From: Alphaproteobacteria bacterium US3C007
Lineage (GTDB): Bacteria; Pseudomonadota; Alphaproteobacteria; Rhodobacterales; Rhodobacteraceae
Direction: 5' to 3'
DNA: 64,000 nucleotides
Assembly (NCBI GenBank): GCA_034423775.1
Contig: CP139918.1
Location: 2,914,001 to 2,978,000, forward strand
A model generated the notes under the pieces. It searched no databases and was not told the DNA's origin. It saw nothing but the letters and a program-made list of their open reading frames with translations. Both the position numbers and the translations under genes were made by a program. Position 1 is the first letter of the stretch. The number at the start of each line of letters is the position of its first letter. Of the stretch, positions 43,605-52,572 are shown in pieces.

Positions 43605-45812
43605 ATGCAAAAGTCCACTGCTAAACAACAGATCCACCCGACCCTTATCCTCTGGATAGCCATCGGGTGGATCGGCTTTTTTATTCTTCCCTGGTATGGT
43701 GTGGAAGACGGGTTCTTTTCTTTTTTATGGCTGGTTGATGGTTATCCTTTTGACGCGGATTACGCACCTGCCGCGATCTTAATTTTGCAAGCTGAAAAAC
43801 TTTGGCTCGCGCCACTGCTTCTGTTTTTGGCATTTCCCCTTTTGATTTTGAAGTCCCATAGGAACGACCTTTGGTATTCCCGGTTATTGATCCTGTCTGG
43901 AGCAGGCGGACTTGCTTATCTGACTGCTCAAGGCTTTGGCATTGGAATACGCGGCTTTAACTATCCCATTTTATCCCAGGTCTTCGGAGAGTTAGGAGAC
44001 CGCCAATATGGGATGGGCTATGGCGGATTGATGGTGGCATCTGCCTTCCTTTTTCTTTTAACGCAGGGGATTGCCGCGAGGGGAGCGGTGAATGGTGATA
44101 TTTTTGTCGTTTCCGCGATCGGAGGCGTGATTGCAATCGTTGCAACATTCGTTTTTTTCCCAATTGCAACCATGCTGATCACCGCCTTTATCGCAGAGGA
44201 TCAAAGCTATTCCATCGTTATATTCTTCTCAAAATTATTTGATGATCGCATTTGGGGCTTGGGCTGTTTTTATGGGACTCGGTGCGGCGTAGCTTGGAAT
44301 TCACTTTTTCTTGCCATATTGGTGGGGGTGATCACCACCGTTCTGGGGTTGATTTTTGCCCTTGTGGTTACCAGGTCTGGCTTTAGATACAAAAAGCTCT
44401 TGAGAGCTTTAACCGTTCTGCCAATCGTAACGCCGCCCTTCGTTATTGGTCTGGCCTTAATTTTACTATTCGGCCTGTCTGGGTCTGTAACGGTGTTTTT
44501 TGCAGATCTTTTCGGCGTGGCCCCGACGCGTTGGCTTTATGGCCTGCCGGGCATTTTAATTGCGCAAATTCTGGCCTTCACACCTATCGCCTTTCTCGTT
44601 CTGATTGGGGTTGTCGAAGGTGTGTCGCCCTCGATGGAGGAAGCTGCACAAACGCTTCGCGCCTCCAAGTGGCAGGTTTTTAAAACAGTTTCGCTGCCCT
44701 TGATGCGGCCCGGACTCGCCAATGCGTTTTTACTGGGCTTTATCGAAAGCATGGCCGATTTTGGAAATCCGTTGGTGTTGGGGGGGAATTATGATGTGCT
44801 TTCAACTGAGATATTTTTTACCATCGTGGGCGCGCAATATGATCAAGGACGCGCCGCTGTTCTGGCGATCATCTTGTTGTTCTTTACGTTATCGGCCTTT
44901 TACGCGCAACGCAGATGGCTTGGCAAAAAAAGTTACACCACTGTCACCGGTAAAGGGGATACCGGTGTTCATCCCTTAATGCCCCGCGCCGTCTCTCTGC
45001 CCGTTACTGGTATGGCTTGCCTCTGGGCCGGGTTTAGCGCTTTGATCTACGTGATGATCCTATATGGCAGTTTTGTCGAATTATGGGGGGTTCGTAATGC
45101 CCTTACCTTTAAACATTATATCACAGCCTTTTCGGTTCGTTTGTCTGAAAGCGGAATCCGTTGGACGGGCGCTGCGTGGGATAGTTTTTTCACCACCCTT
45201 CAAATCGCCGCGATCGCAGCGCCCTTAACCGCAATCGTTGGCATTATCACTGCGTATCTTTTAACGCGCCAGAACTTTGCGGGAAAAAATAGCTTTGAAT
45301 TCGGCACGATGCTCAGCTTTGCAATTCCAGGCACCGTGATTGGCGTCAGTTATATTCTGGCCTTTAACGTGCCGCCGATCGAAATCACCGGCACTGGAAT
45401 TATTCTGATTGTCAGCTTCGTGTTTCGCAACATGCCTGTGGGCGTGCGCGCTGGCATCGCATCGATGAGCCAATTGGACAAATCTTTGGATGAAAGCTCG
45501 CTCACCTTGGGGGCAAATTCTTGGCAAACATTTCGTAAAATCATCGTGCCACTGCTGAGGCCTGCGATTTTAGCCGCGCTTGTCTACAGCTTTGTGCGCG
45601 CCATGACCGCTATTTCTGCGGTGATTTTTCTAGTTTCAGCCGAATATGACATGGCCACCAGTTATATTATTGGGCGGGTTGAAAACAATGATTACGGACT
45701 TGCGATAGCGTATTCGACAACGTTGATTTTTGTAATGCTAAGCGCGGTTGGTCTTTTGCAGCTTCTTGTCGGTAAAACAAAAATTGGCCGGCGGGCCAAT
45801 TCAGGAGAATAA
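43605..45812 (+). CDS. ABC transporter permease, FbpB-like fused double permease
   Basis: A 735-residue membrane protein with two binding-protein-dependent permease modules. EAA-type loops lie at VEGVSPSMEEAAQTLRASKWQVFKTVSLPLMRPG and at SLDESSLTLGANSWQTFRKIIVPLLRPAI. The N-terminal ~230 residues are an extra membrane region (about five to six helices), longer than classical FbpB. The ATG at 43605 is 3 bp after the binding-protein stop with no clear Shine-Dalgarno, so translation is probably coupled. Confidence 0.9.
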   Translation: MQKSTAKQQIHPTLILWIAIGWIGFFILPWYGVEDGFFSFLWLVDGYPFDADYAPAAILILQAEKLWLAPLLLFLAFPLLILKSHRNDLWYSRLLILSGAGGLAYLTAQGFGIGIRGFNYPILSQVFGELGDRQYGMGYGGLMVASAFLFLLTQGIAARGAVNGDIFVVSAIGGVIAIVATFVFFPIATMLITAFIAEDQSYSIVIFFSKLFDDRIWGLGCFYGTRCGVAWNSLFLAILVGVITTVLGLIFALVVTRSGFRYKKLLRALTVLPIVTPPFVIGLALILLFGLSGSVTVFFADLFGVAPTRWLYGLPGILIAQILAFTPIAFLVLIGVVEGVSPSMEEAAQTLRASKWQVFKTVSLPLMRPGLANAFLLGFIESMADFGNPLVLGGNYDVLSTEIFFTIVGAQYDQGRAAVLAIILLFFTLSAFYAQRRWLGKKSYTTVTGKGDTGVHPLMPRAVSLPVTGMACLWAGFSALIYVMILYGSFVELWGVRNALTFKHYITAFSVRLSESGIRWTGAAWDSFFTTLQIAAIAAPLTAIVGIITAYLLTRQNFAGKNSFEFGTMLSFAIPGTVIGVSYILAFNVPPIEITGTGIILIVSFVFRNMPVGVRAGIASMSQLDKSLDESSLTLGANSWQTFRKIIVPLLRPAILAALVYSFVRAMTAISAVIFLVSAEYDMATSYIIGRVENNDYGLAIAYSTTLIFVMLSAVGLLQLLVGKTKIGRRANSGE

Positions 45813-45815
45813 AAC

Positions 45816-46883
45816 ATGGTCGGAATTAAGAGCAATGCAGCACCTGTTTCCTTTCATGACGTTACCAAAATTTATGGAAAAGATGTGGTCGCTGTGGATT
45901 CGATCAATCTCAATATTGAGGCGGGTAAACTGGTCACGCTTTTGGGGCCATCTGGATGCGGTAAGACAACGACTTTGCGGATGATTGCGGGTTTGGAAAT
46001 GGCCAGCAAAGGCAAAATTATGATTGGAGGGCTTGATGTCACAAAATTGCCAGCCACCGATCGTGATGTGTCGATGGTATTTCAATCCTATGCTCTATTC
46101 CCTCATATGAGCGTGTTGGAAAATGTCTCTTATGGGTTGAATTTTTCTGGATTTAAGAAACCTGAAGCGCTTGAGAGGGCCAGCGCAGGGCTCGAGTTGG
46201 TTGGGCTTTCAGGCTATGGCGATAGATTGCCAAGCGAATTATCGGGCGGGCAACAACAGCGCGTTGCGGTTGCGCGTGCCTTGGTGCTGGAACCGCAAGT
46301 GCTTTTATTCGACGAACCTTTGTCAAATTTAGATGCAAAATTGCGGCGGCAAGTGCGCGAAGAAATACGCGAAATTCAGCAAAACCTTGGCTTAACGGTG
46401 ATTTATGTCACCCATGATCAAGAAGAGGCGCTGGCCGTCTCGGATGAGATCGTGGTTATGCGAAACGCCTCAATTGCACAAATAGGATCTCCAAGGCAGC
46501 TATATGATGCACCAGCAAATCATTTTGTTGCAGATTTTATTGGCGAGGCCAATTTAATCCCCTGCGAGGTGATAGATGTTTCAAACGAGATGGCTAAAAT
46601 TGATGTCCGAGGGTTTGTGCATAAATTGCCAGCCAATGGGCGTAGCGCGGGCCCCGCGACGCTTGCGGTACGGCCATCGCGTTTAGATATTAAAGCTAAG
46701 GCCGGCATAAAGGCCACGGTGCGCAAAGCCACCTATGTGGGCAATCGCATGGAATACAGCTTACATATTGGCGGTTTAGATGTTTTTGCGGTGCATGACG
46801 ATGTGAATAACCCGTTATCGATCGATGAAGAAATCCATCTCGGGTTGTTCGAGACGGGGCCGGTTTTATTGCCTGCACTATAA
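45816..46883 (+). CDS. ABC transporter ATPase, FbpC/PotA-like
   Basis: A 355-residue ATPase: Walker A GPSGCGKTT, Q-loop MVFQSYALFPHMSV, signature LSGGQQQRVAVARAL, Walker B LLFDEPLSNLDAKLR, His-loop VIYVTHDQEEA. The C-terminal ~110 residues form a TOBE-type regulatory domain (GEANLIPCEVID, LAVRPSRLDI). AGGAG lies 8 nt upstream of the ATG. It powers the transporter encoded by the two preceding genes. Confidence 0.93.
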   Translation: MVGIKSNAAPVSFHDVTKIYGKDVVAVDSINLNIEAGKLVTLLGPSGCGKTTTLRMIAGLEMASKGKIMIGGLDVTKLPATDRDVSMVFQSYALFPHMSVLENVSYGLNFSGFKKPEALERASAGLELVGLSGYGDRLPSELSGGQQQRVAVARALVLEPQVLLFDEPLSNLDAKLRRQVREEIREIQQNLGLTVIYVTHDQEEALAVSDEIVVMRNASIAQIGSPRQLYDAPANHFVADFIGEANLIPCEVIDVSNEMAKIDVRGFVHKLPANGRSAGPATLAVRPSRLDIKAKAGIKATVRKATYVGNRMEYSLHIGGLDVFAVHDDVNNPLSIDEEIHLGLFETGPVLLPAL

Positions 46884-47185
46884 TTTCTTTTCAGCCTCAG
46901 TCGCAGTGCGGTATCGTGTTTGAGCTATGGCGTTTAAACTAAACGAATAACCAAATTCAAAATTAGCAAGAATATTTTTAGCTAAATATGATGAGATTCT
47001 TCTTTCGCACACGCACTTAAACAGCGATCTATAACCATTTGTTAAAGATAGAAAAATGCAATTATCAAGCAAAAGAGGGCTTCGAATGAACGAACATTAG
47101 AACGACACTAAACCAGTAATTTTTTCAAGCCGATGATCACCTAACGGTTCCCTGACAGGGCGAGAGAAATTTGCAGTGCTGGATT
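46884..47185. other. Intergenic region after the ABC operon
   Basis: 302 bp between convergent genes. No clear terminator hairpin or gene found. Confidence 0.4.
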
Positions 47186-47785
47186 TCAGCAATCTTTATA
47201 GGTTTTTTTCAAACATTCGCTTGCGAGACTTCGCGCTTCCTTTATTTGGGACGCGCTCATAAGTTCTGTTAAGAGGCCCTTTAACTCTTCGCCCATCTCA
47301 AAGCCATTAGAGGACGCGTGATTTGCCCACATATGGGCGTAAGCCAAGTTTTCTTTGACGCCTTGACCTAGATAATAAAGCCTGGCCAAATTGTATTGTG
47401 CAATCGGATTGCCTTGCTCAGCAGCGCGTGTGTACCATTTGACCGATGCCTTATAGTCTGGAACAACGCCCAGACCAAAGCTATGCATTATCCCAAGATT
47501 ATATTGCGCTACAGCATGACCTTGCTCGGCGGCGCGCGTAAACCATTTAACCGCAGTCTTATAATCTTGGGGAACACCATTTCCATGCCGATATAAGCTG
47601 GCGAGATAGATCTGAGCCTCTAAGTTTCCTTGCTCGGCTAAAGTGTTTTGTTCTTCAAGGGCAGGGCTGTTCTTATCTTTTCGGTGTGCCGCAAAACCTG
47701 TTTGAGTTTCCACGCTCCATCCCGGCCCGTGGGTTCCTAAGGCAAAGCACATCGTAAGAGATAAATGTATAAATAACTTTCGCAT
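47186..47785 (-). CDS. Exported Sel1-repeat protein
   Basis: A 199-residue protein. The start at 47785 (MRKLFIHLSLTMCFALGTHG) gives a plausible signal peptide. Three Sel1-like repeats follow: EAQIYLASLYRHGNGVPQDY, AVAQYNLGIMHSFGLGVVPDY and PIAQYNLARLYYLGQGVKEN. A C-terminal helix ends with two Cys (ASECLKKTYKDC). Sel1 repeats mediate protein contacts. No partner is visible. Confidence 0.8.
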   Translation of the reverse strand: MRKLFIHLSLTMCFALGTHGPGWSVETQTGFAAHRKDKNSPALEEQNTLAEQGNLEAQIYLASLYRHGNGVPQDYKTAVKWFTRAAEQGHAVAQYNLGIMHSFGLGVVPDYKASVKWYTRAAEQGNPIAQYNLARLYYLGQGVKENLAYAHMWANHASSNGFEMGEELKGLLTELMSASQIKEARSLASECLKKTYKDC

Positions 47786-48679
47786 AACATAATGATACAC
47801 CAGATTTGTAATTTGCAAAGCAACAGAACGTGTAAAAACGAAAATCAAAGGGTGTAGTTTGATTTATCTCGTATCTAAGCACTACCATAAGCGTTCAAAT
47901 TCTTCGATTTATTCTGCTTCATGGATTTTTGACGAATTACAGATTATGGCCTTGAATAATGTTCTCTCCTTTTTGGTGCATGTTTCCAAAAGCCTTAGGG
48001 GCGAAAAGCTGTGCTGTTCGATCTTTTCCGCGTAAGGGCTCGCATATGTGATTTATATTAGAGGGGTGGAGGAAGCGGCTTCGTACGGGGAGGTTGTACT
48101 ACTTCGATGCTATATCTTACCTATCATCGGGTATGAGTTTATAATTTTCATGATGCATACCCATTTAACCGGCCATTTTTCTTGCAAACACCATATGTGC
48201 GGTTAATTTTTCTTCATTGCTTATTTGAGCTAAAATCACTGCACTATTTGAGCCGTTTTGACCTATATGCTTTGGCCCCCACTAACCAGCCTGCTTCTCA
48301 GCGCTTTCCGGTTCTGTGCACATCATTTGCCAAGTTTCATAGGCCATATCCCCGAAAACAATTTGAAAAGCGTAATTTATTGCAACCTCCATATTTAGGC
48401 GGGTTCAGACAGTACAATCCAAGTTTGAGCAAGGAATATATAGCGGGCTCAAGACGTAAATTACCTAAGTTACGACCAACCCATTAGGGCAGGCGCAGTA
48501 GATAGATGATCCACCAATCAATATCACGTGACCACAAATCCTAGCACTCAGCAACAGCGGTATATGAGTGTAGCTCGCGCCAATAAGCAAATGCGTTTGT
48601 TAAGGCTTAGCCATTGACTATGGCGGTGGACATAGGTCACATGGCCCTAAGGCAAAAAGTTAAATTAGGAGCGTTTCAG
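47786..48679. other. Gene-poor stretch
   Basis: About 890 bp with no gene I can support. A 101-codon frame at 48182-48487 has no ribosome-binding site and an odd composition, so I do not call it. Confidence 0.45.
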
Positions 48680-48862
48680 ATGTGCAGTACGACAATGGGA
48701 TTGTCTGGGATTATCGTTTTTGCACTGGTTATTACCCTTGTCGTATGGGGGCTTTATGAGACCTCAGTCTTCTTATGGAAAAGTAAATCCAAGATCTTAA
48801 AATCTGCGATATGGGTTTGGTCCTTACCAGAGACGCTTCACCAGCGCTTTTCCAATTCGTAA
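48680..48862 (+). CDS. Small membrane protein, unknown
   Basis: A 60-residue protein with one transmembrane helix (GLSGIIVFALVITLVVWGLY) and a basic cytoplasmic-looking tail. AGGAG lies 9 nt upstream of ATG 48680. It overlaps the next gene by 52 bp if that gene starts at 48811. Confidence 0.45.
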   Translation: MCSTTMGLSGIIVFALVITLVVWGLYETSVFLWKSKSKILKSAIWVWSLPETLHQRFSNS

Positions 48863-49059
48863 AGCTAATTGTGGATAACCACGCACATCCCGCCAACGCC
48901 CATATTCAACGCTGCCCACGCTGCGCGGCTCCGTTGCAAACTATCGTTGTGCATGGTCATGAAGCTTGCGCGCATTGTAAATCTAACATCATGGAATGCT
49001 GCACGGGGGACACTTGTGTTACGGATCACAATTTGGCACTGGGGTATAAAAGATCATAA
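48811..49059 (+). CDS. Small zinc-ribbon-like protein
   Basis: Up to 82 residues; an internal GTG at 48871 is an alternative start that avoids overlap with the preceding gene. The sequence has CPRCAAPLQTIVVHGHEACAHC, two CxxC knuckles typical of a zinc ribbon, followed by MECCTGDTCVTD with further Cys. The role is unknown. It is close to the next gene (21 bp), and small zinc-ribbon proteins often belong to nucleic-acid or redox systems. Confidence 0.5.
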   Translation: MGLVLTRDASPALFQFVKLIVDNHAHPANAHIQRCPRCAAPLQTIVVHGHEACAHCKSNIMECCTGDTCVTDHNLALGYKRS

Positions 49060-49080
49060 ATGTTTAGGTGAAGGTTCTTT

Positions 49081-49530
49081 ATGAGCGAAAAAACTACCAG
49101 TGGAAAAGCCGAGCCCAAACCGGTTATCGCAAAAAATGAAGCTTCAAAGCCATCCACGGCTTCGAACGCCGCTTCAACCGCAACTGCCGAAAAAAAATCA
49201 AAAGAAACCACCGATATTTCTGGAGAAAGCCCGAAGAAAACCGATGCGCCTCAATCTGCATCACAAACATCTACGAGCCATTTTTCAAGCGTTTCAACCC
49301 CCGAGTATCGTTCTGGCTGGGATAAAATTTTTGGGAAACCAAAAATAGAAACGGCGATCGTTGAACCGCTTAGTAAATACGATCAGCGCAAAGCATTGGT
49401 GGCGGAGCAGTGGCATAAATACCAAGCGTTAAAAGATCCCAAGCACTTGGCTGTGATTTGCCGGGAATTGCCGTTCTTCGATCATCCAGAAGTTGGTGAT
49501 GAAATAGCTAAGTTGCTTATGGACAAGTAA
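49081..49530 (+). CDS. Hypothetical protein with low-complexity Ala/Ser/Lys-rich N-terminus
   Basis: A 149-residue protein. Residues 1-~80 are disordered in style (SKPSTASNAASTATAEKKSK, PQSASQTSTSHFSS). Residues ~85-149 are a folded-looking helical segment (LSKYDQRKALVAEQWHKYQALKDPKHLAVICRELPFFD). AGGTGAAGG precedes the ATG. Family not recognised; a domain tethered by a flexible linker is likely. Confidence 0.6.
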   Translation: MSEKTTSGKAEPKPVIAKNEASKPSTASNAASTATAEKKSKETTDISGESPKKTDAPQSASQTSTSHFSSVSTPEYRSGWDKIFGKPKIETAIVEPLSKYDQRKALVAEQWHKYQALKDPKHLAVICRELPFFDHPEVGDEIAKLLMDK

Positions 49531-49580
49531 AGCTGTAACCGCAGGCAACGGGTGAATAAAAGTTATGAACTGGAATAAAA

Positions 49581-49922
49581 ATGTTTATTAGATGTGCCTT
49601 CTTCAAAGGAACGATTAAGTCAGGAATGGAAGAAGACTTTCACAACCACTGGCGTGACAACTTGGTTCCGCTTTGGAGTGCATTTCCACATTTACTTGAG
49701 CTACGCGTTCTTCGCGATATAGAGAGCGATTGCGCAGAAAGCCGCTTCCCGCTTGTGATGGCGATGCGATTTGAGACTCGCAACCATATAGAAGAGGCAC
49801 TTGCGTCTCCCACGCGTTGGGAAAGCAAAGAAACTTCGAAGAAACTGTTTGAAATGTTTGATGGCTCGGTAATTCACACAGTGTTTCGTGCAGACCAGTT
49901 TGATCCTTTTACGGCGGATTAA
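49581..49922 (+). CDS. EthD/ABM-like dimeric alpha/beta-barrel protein
   Basis: A 113-residue protein: IRCAFFKGTIKSGMEEDFHNHWRDNLVPLWSAFPHLLELRVLRDIES and then PLVMAMRFETRNHIEEAL. This resembles EthD-type and related small barrel proteins that dimerise and bind organic substrates. No active-site residues can be assigned. Confidence 0.6.
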   Translation: MFIRCAFFKGTIKSGMEEDFHNHWRDNLVPLWSAFPHLLELRVLRDIESDCAESRFPLVMAMRFETRNHIEEALASPTRWESKETSKKLFEMFDGSVIHTVFRADQFDPFTAD

Positions 49923-50004
49923 ATTTTAGGCTTTGCGCCGCTGTGCAACAGCTCATTTATGCAGACCGGCGAAGAAAGCCCTCTTTTTCTGTTCTTGTCA
50001 CAGC

Positions 50005-50283
50005 CTATTCATGAACCAACACTTCACCATCAAACGCGATCATGTCTTGCACATGGTGAGCAACATCTTTGAAAAATGATTGTACAAGCCCACCGGCCGT
50101 TTGCGCGATTTCTTCTGTTTCATAAACCGCCATCAATAAAGTGGAGGTAGGGCCCGTTCTCACGATATGACGGCTCGCAGCAGGCGGCATATTATCTGGG
50201 CACCATTTTTCCCATTTGGCGATAAATGTAATCAAGTCATCTTCTGAATTATATTCCGCATTTACAATTCTAGCGTATTTCAT
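50005..50283 (-). CDS. Small alpha/beta-barrel-like protein
   Basis: A 92-residue protein (KYARIVNAEYNSEDDLITFIAKWEKWCPDNMPPAASRHIVRTGPTSTLLMAVYET), similar in length and strand/helix order to the dimeric barrel proteins nearby. GGGAGG lies 5 nt before the ATG. Function unknown. Confidence 0.6.
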   Translation of the reverse strand: MKYARIVNAEYNSEDDLITFIAKWEKWCPDNMPPAASRHIVRTGPTSTLLMAVYETEEIAQTAGGLVQSFFKDVAHHVQDMIAFDGEVLVHE

Positions 50284-50841
50284 GTGACCCTCCCTGCGTG
50301 GATAGATTTTAAAGAGCCGCTTGCTTTAAGACAATCCCAGACTTTTCTGTGATTTATGTGGGTTCTAGAAATGTGTAGCAAACCAAAGCTGTCGAAAATC
50401 ACTACAGCAAAACCTTGCAAATGATGAAAAATAAGGGGGGTATGGGTCGAATTTTTGGTCTAAAATGGGCTAAGTTACAATCTTTTCTTGGGTTTAAGGC
50501 AGAAGAATTAAGGAAAGTCTAAGGTTCCCATAGATGCCTTGTCGGTTCGGTCAATGCGCCCAATACCAGTGCTCTGAACCGGCAATCACCTGCTTTGCAA
50601 AAGATGCTCTCCATAGACTCTGATTTGAGTAGGCTCATTGATAATTTGAATTTAGCTGCGGGTTCTTAGAAAATAAATTTGTAAGGCCCTAAATGGGTTG
50701 CAGGGCAACATCCCTTAGGTTTGATGATATGTTAAGATAAAGGGGTAAAGTTTTTGGAACGCCGCATCACAAAGCGCTGCCTAAGTGCTTATCGAACCTG
50801 CCATTAATTAGACTTCACATATTTATGTGGGGCGTTATCCT
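50284..50841. other. Gene-free stretch
   Basis: About 560 bp with no gene, RNA or notable repeat that I can support. Confidence 0.4.
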
Positions 50842-51168
50842 ATGGCAACCAATCGAGAAACATATCGCTGGCATGATCAATTGTATGCCCTTCCAGGCCA
50901 AGGCGGGCCAAGAGCAGGCGCTTTTTAAGCCTTTGCAGAATATATGAAAGATTATCCTTTTGAAGATATTATGCATTATATTTTTGATTTGGGCACAGGT
51001 GAATATGCTCGGGTAGGCGTGCATCAAAGCGTTGAAAGCCTTATTGAAATTGTGAATAGAGAAAATCGTGTAAGCGACTTAATGAGGCTTTATGTTGAGC
51101 CTTATGAGGACGGGGAAAGTTTTCATTCTTTTTCGGGTCCGGTTGTGAACTATGATGAATATCTTTAA
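50842..51168 (+). pseudogene. Small unknown gene interrupted by one TAA
   Basis: From ATG 50842 the frame reads MATNRETYRWHDQLYALPGQ and stops at codon 29 (TAA, 50926-50928). It continues in the same frame as AFAEYMKDYPFEDIMHYIFDLGTGEYARVGV to a stop at 51168. The second part has its own in-frame ATG (50944) but no ribosome-binding site. One nonsense change in a ~108-residue protein is the best reading. The family is not recognised. Confidence 0.55.
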
Positions 51169-51268
51169 TCGCATTGAAACCATACCCATAGTGGTGAGGA
51201 TGATGCCAAATAAGGGCTCGGGTCTATTGTGATCGCCGCTATTCAACAGCCAAATTTGGGAGGCTTTT

Positions 51269-51577
51269 ATGGATGAAATTCGCCGTACGATTATGAATGA
51301 GTTTGCAGATGAAACGTGTTGCGACATGTTTATCATGGTGCTGAAACAAAAATGGCCTGAATTTGATGGTGACTTAAAGGGAAGATGTACTGTGGAAATT
51401 GTAAAGGATACCAATGATCCCCGCTGCATGAGTGCAAGCTTAACCTTTGAACACCTTGATGATTTTATTTTAATTTCAGATTGGGCAGAGGAAACAATTA
51501 TTCCTTTTAGAGATAGTTTGTCGCCGAAAACGCAAACGTATAATGGTGTTGTCGAGGCCAAATTTCAGCTGGAATAA
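51269..51577 (+). CDS. Small hypothetical protein
   Basis: A 102-residue acidic protein (MDEIRRTIMNEFADETCCDMF ... LSFEHLDD-like LTFEHLDDFILISDWAEETIIPFRDSL). GGGAGGC lies 5-6 nt before the ATG, a strong start. No family recognised, no signal peptide or membrane helix. Confidence 0.6.
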   Translation: MDEIRRTIMNEFADETCCDMFIMVLKQKWPEFDGDLKGRCTVEIVKDTNDPRCMSASLTFEHLDDFILISDWAEETIIPFRDSLSPKTQTYNGVVEAKFQLE

Positions 51578-52138
51578 TCACTCCCAACGTCTTCTGTAAG
51601 ACCGAGACGGCGCAGGGGGATTTTTGTTCAGGCGCAATCGCTGGTGCTGATTTATCGACCCGTTTATAATCTTATTTGGCAAAATTCTGGCGTCACATCA
51701 GCCTGTTATTCCTACAGGGTTTGTTTTGAGGGCTTATGCCTCAATGGGTGCCACGATGCTGCAGATCGATGGGGGGCGTTTGGCGCTATAATTGGAGATC
51801 AAGTTTCAAATTCCAGCTTTAGCTTGTGATCCGTTTTCAAAACTATGCAGATAGATGCATGTGTATTTCGGGTTCTGCAACACCTGTTTGTTCATACTAT
51901 TCTAGACGTGGCGGCCCTATGCAGAAAACGAGCACGCACTGCGAAGAGCCTGTAAGAAACTGATCCTTCAGAAGATTGCAACGACAATTATTACAAAAAT
52001 GGGGGCCAAATGTTGTTTCTCGTAGCGGAAATTTTATATCCACATGTATGAAGGAAAAAATTTTTTGCAAATTATACGGTTCCCATCAAAGGTTGGTTAA
52101 CGTTGTTTTCTATTGGAAAATTTACCTCGACTATCGGT
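51578..52138. other. Gene-free stretch
   Basis: About 560 bp with only short open frames lacking ribosome-binding sites. Confidence 0.4.
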
Positions 52139-52453
52139 TCAGTGAACGCTGGGGATAAAAGCGCGCGATCTGATTAATTTGGAAGCCAAATTTTGGATGG
52201 CTGGTAAAAGGCCCGACATAATAGAGATTATTGACCCCATGGTTCCATCTTCCATTTTATAGCCCAAGGCTTCGGCAGTTTTTTTGCAATGTTCATTTCT
52301 AAGCGCGGCCTCGTCTTTAGCATTTTGTTCTGAGGCAAAAATAATAACCGATTGGTGTGTGTTCCCATTAATTCGTCACCAGATCACATCTAACGCCTTT
52401 GTTTTTGGTTTAAAATTTTCAACACTTGACGGATGAGACAATTTGAAATTCAC
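52139..52453 (-). pseudogene. Unknown gene with one internal TGA, starting at the 8-bp repeat array
   Basis: On the minus strand a frame opens at GTG 52453 (MNFKLSHPSSVENFKPKTKA) and meets TGA at codon 26 (52376-52378). It continues in frame as RINGNTHQSVIIFASEQNAK and onward (RNEHCKKTAEALGYKMEDG) to TGA at 52139. The segment after the stop looks clearly coding. The GGGAA of the last repeat unit stands where a Shine-Dalgarno would be. A Trp codon changed to TGA, or a displaced start, would explain it. The family is not recognised. Confidence 0.45.
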
Positions 52454-52500
52454 TTCCCGTGTTCCCGTGTTCCCGTGTTCCCGTGTTCCCGTGTTCCCGT
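52454..52500. repeat. 8-bp tandem repeat, 5.9 copies
   Basis: GTTCCCGT is repeated five times in full after a seven-base partial copy (TTCCCGT), with no mismatches. It lies between the divergent pseudogene start (52453) and the DUF4177-peroxiredoxin gene (52573). The unit is not a multiple of three and sits in a promoter-like position, so copy-number change could alter expression of either gene. Confidence 0.9.
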
Positions 52501-52572
52501 AGGTTTTGACGGCCTATTGGGCATTCCTATAATTTGGGGCAGTGACTGTTAATTTGAGTGAAGGACAGAAGG

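Noticed and set aside
42579..46883. Assigning the ABC system firmly to iron(III) as FbpABC
   Set aside because: The tyrosine pair expected for ferric binding is not visible, so only family-level similarity is claimed.
48182..48487. A 101-codon plus-strand open frame
   Set aside because: No ribosome-binding site, unusual composition (many Leu, Pro, Arg without pattern) and no family.
52454..52500. CRISPR-like array
   Set aside because: The 8-bp units are contiguous, with no spacers.
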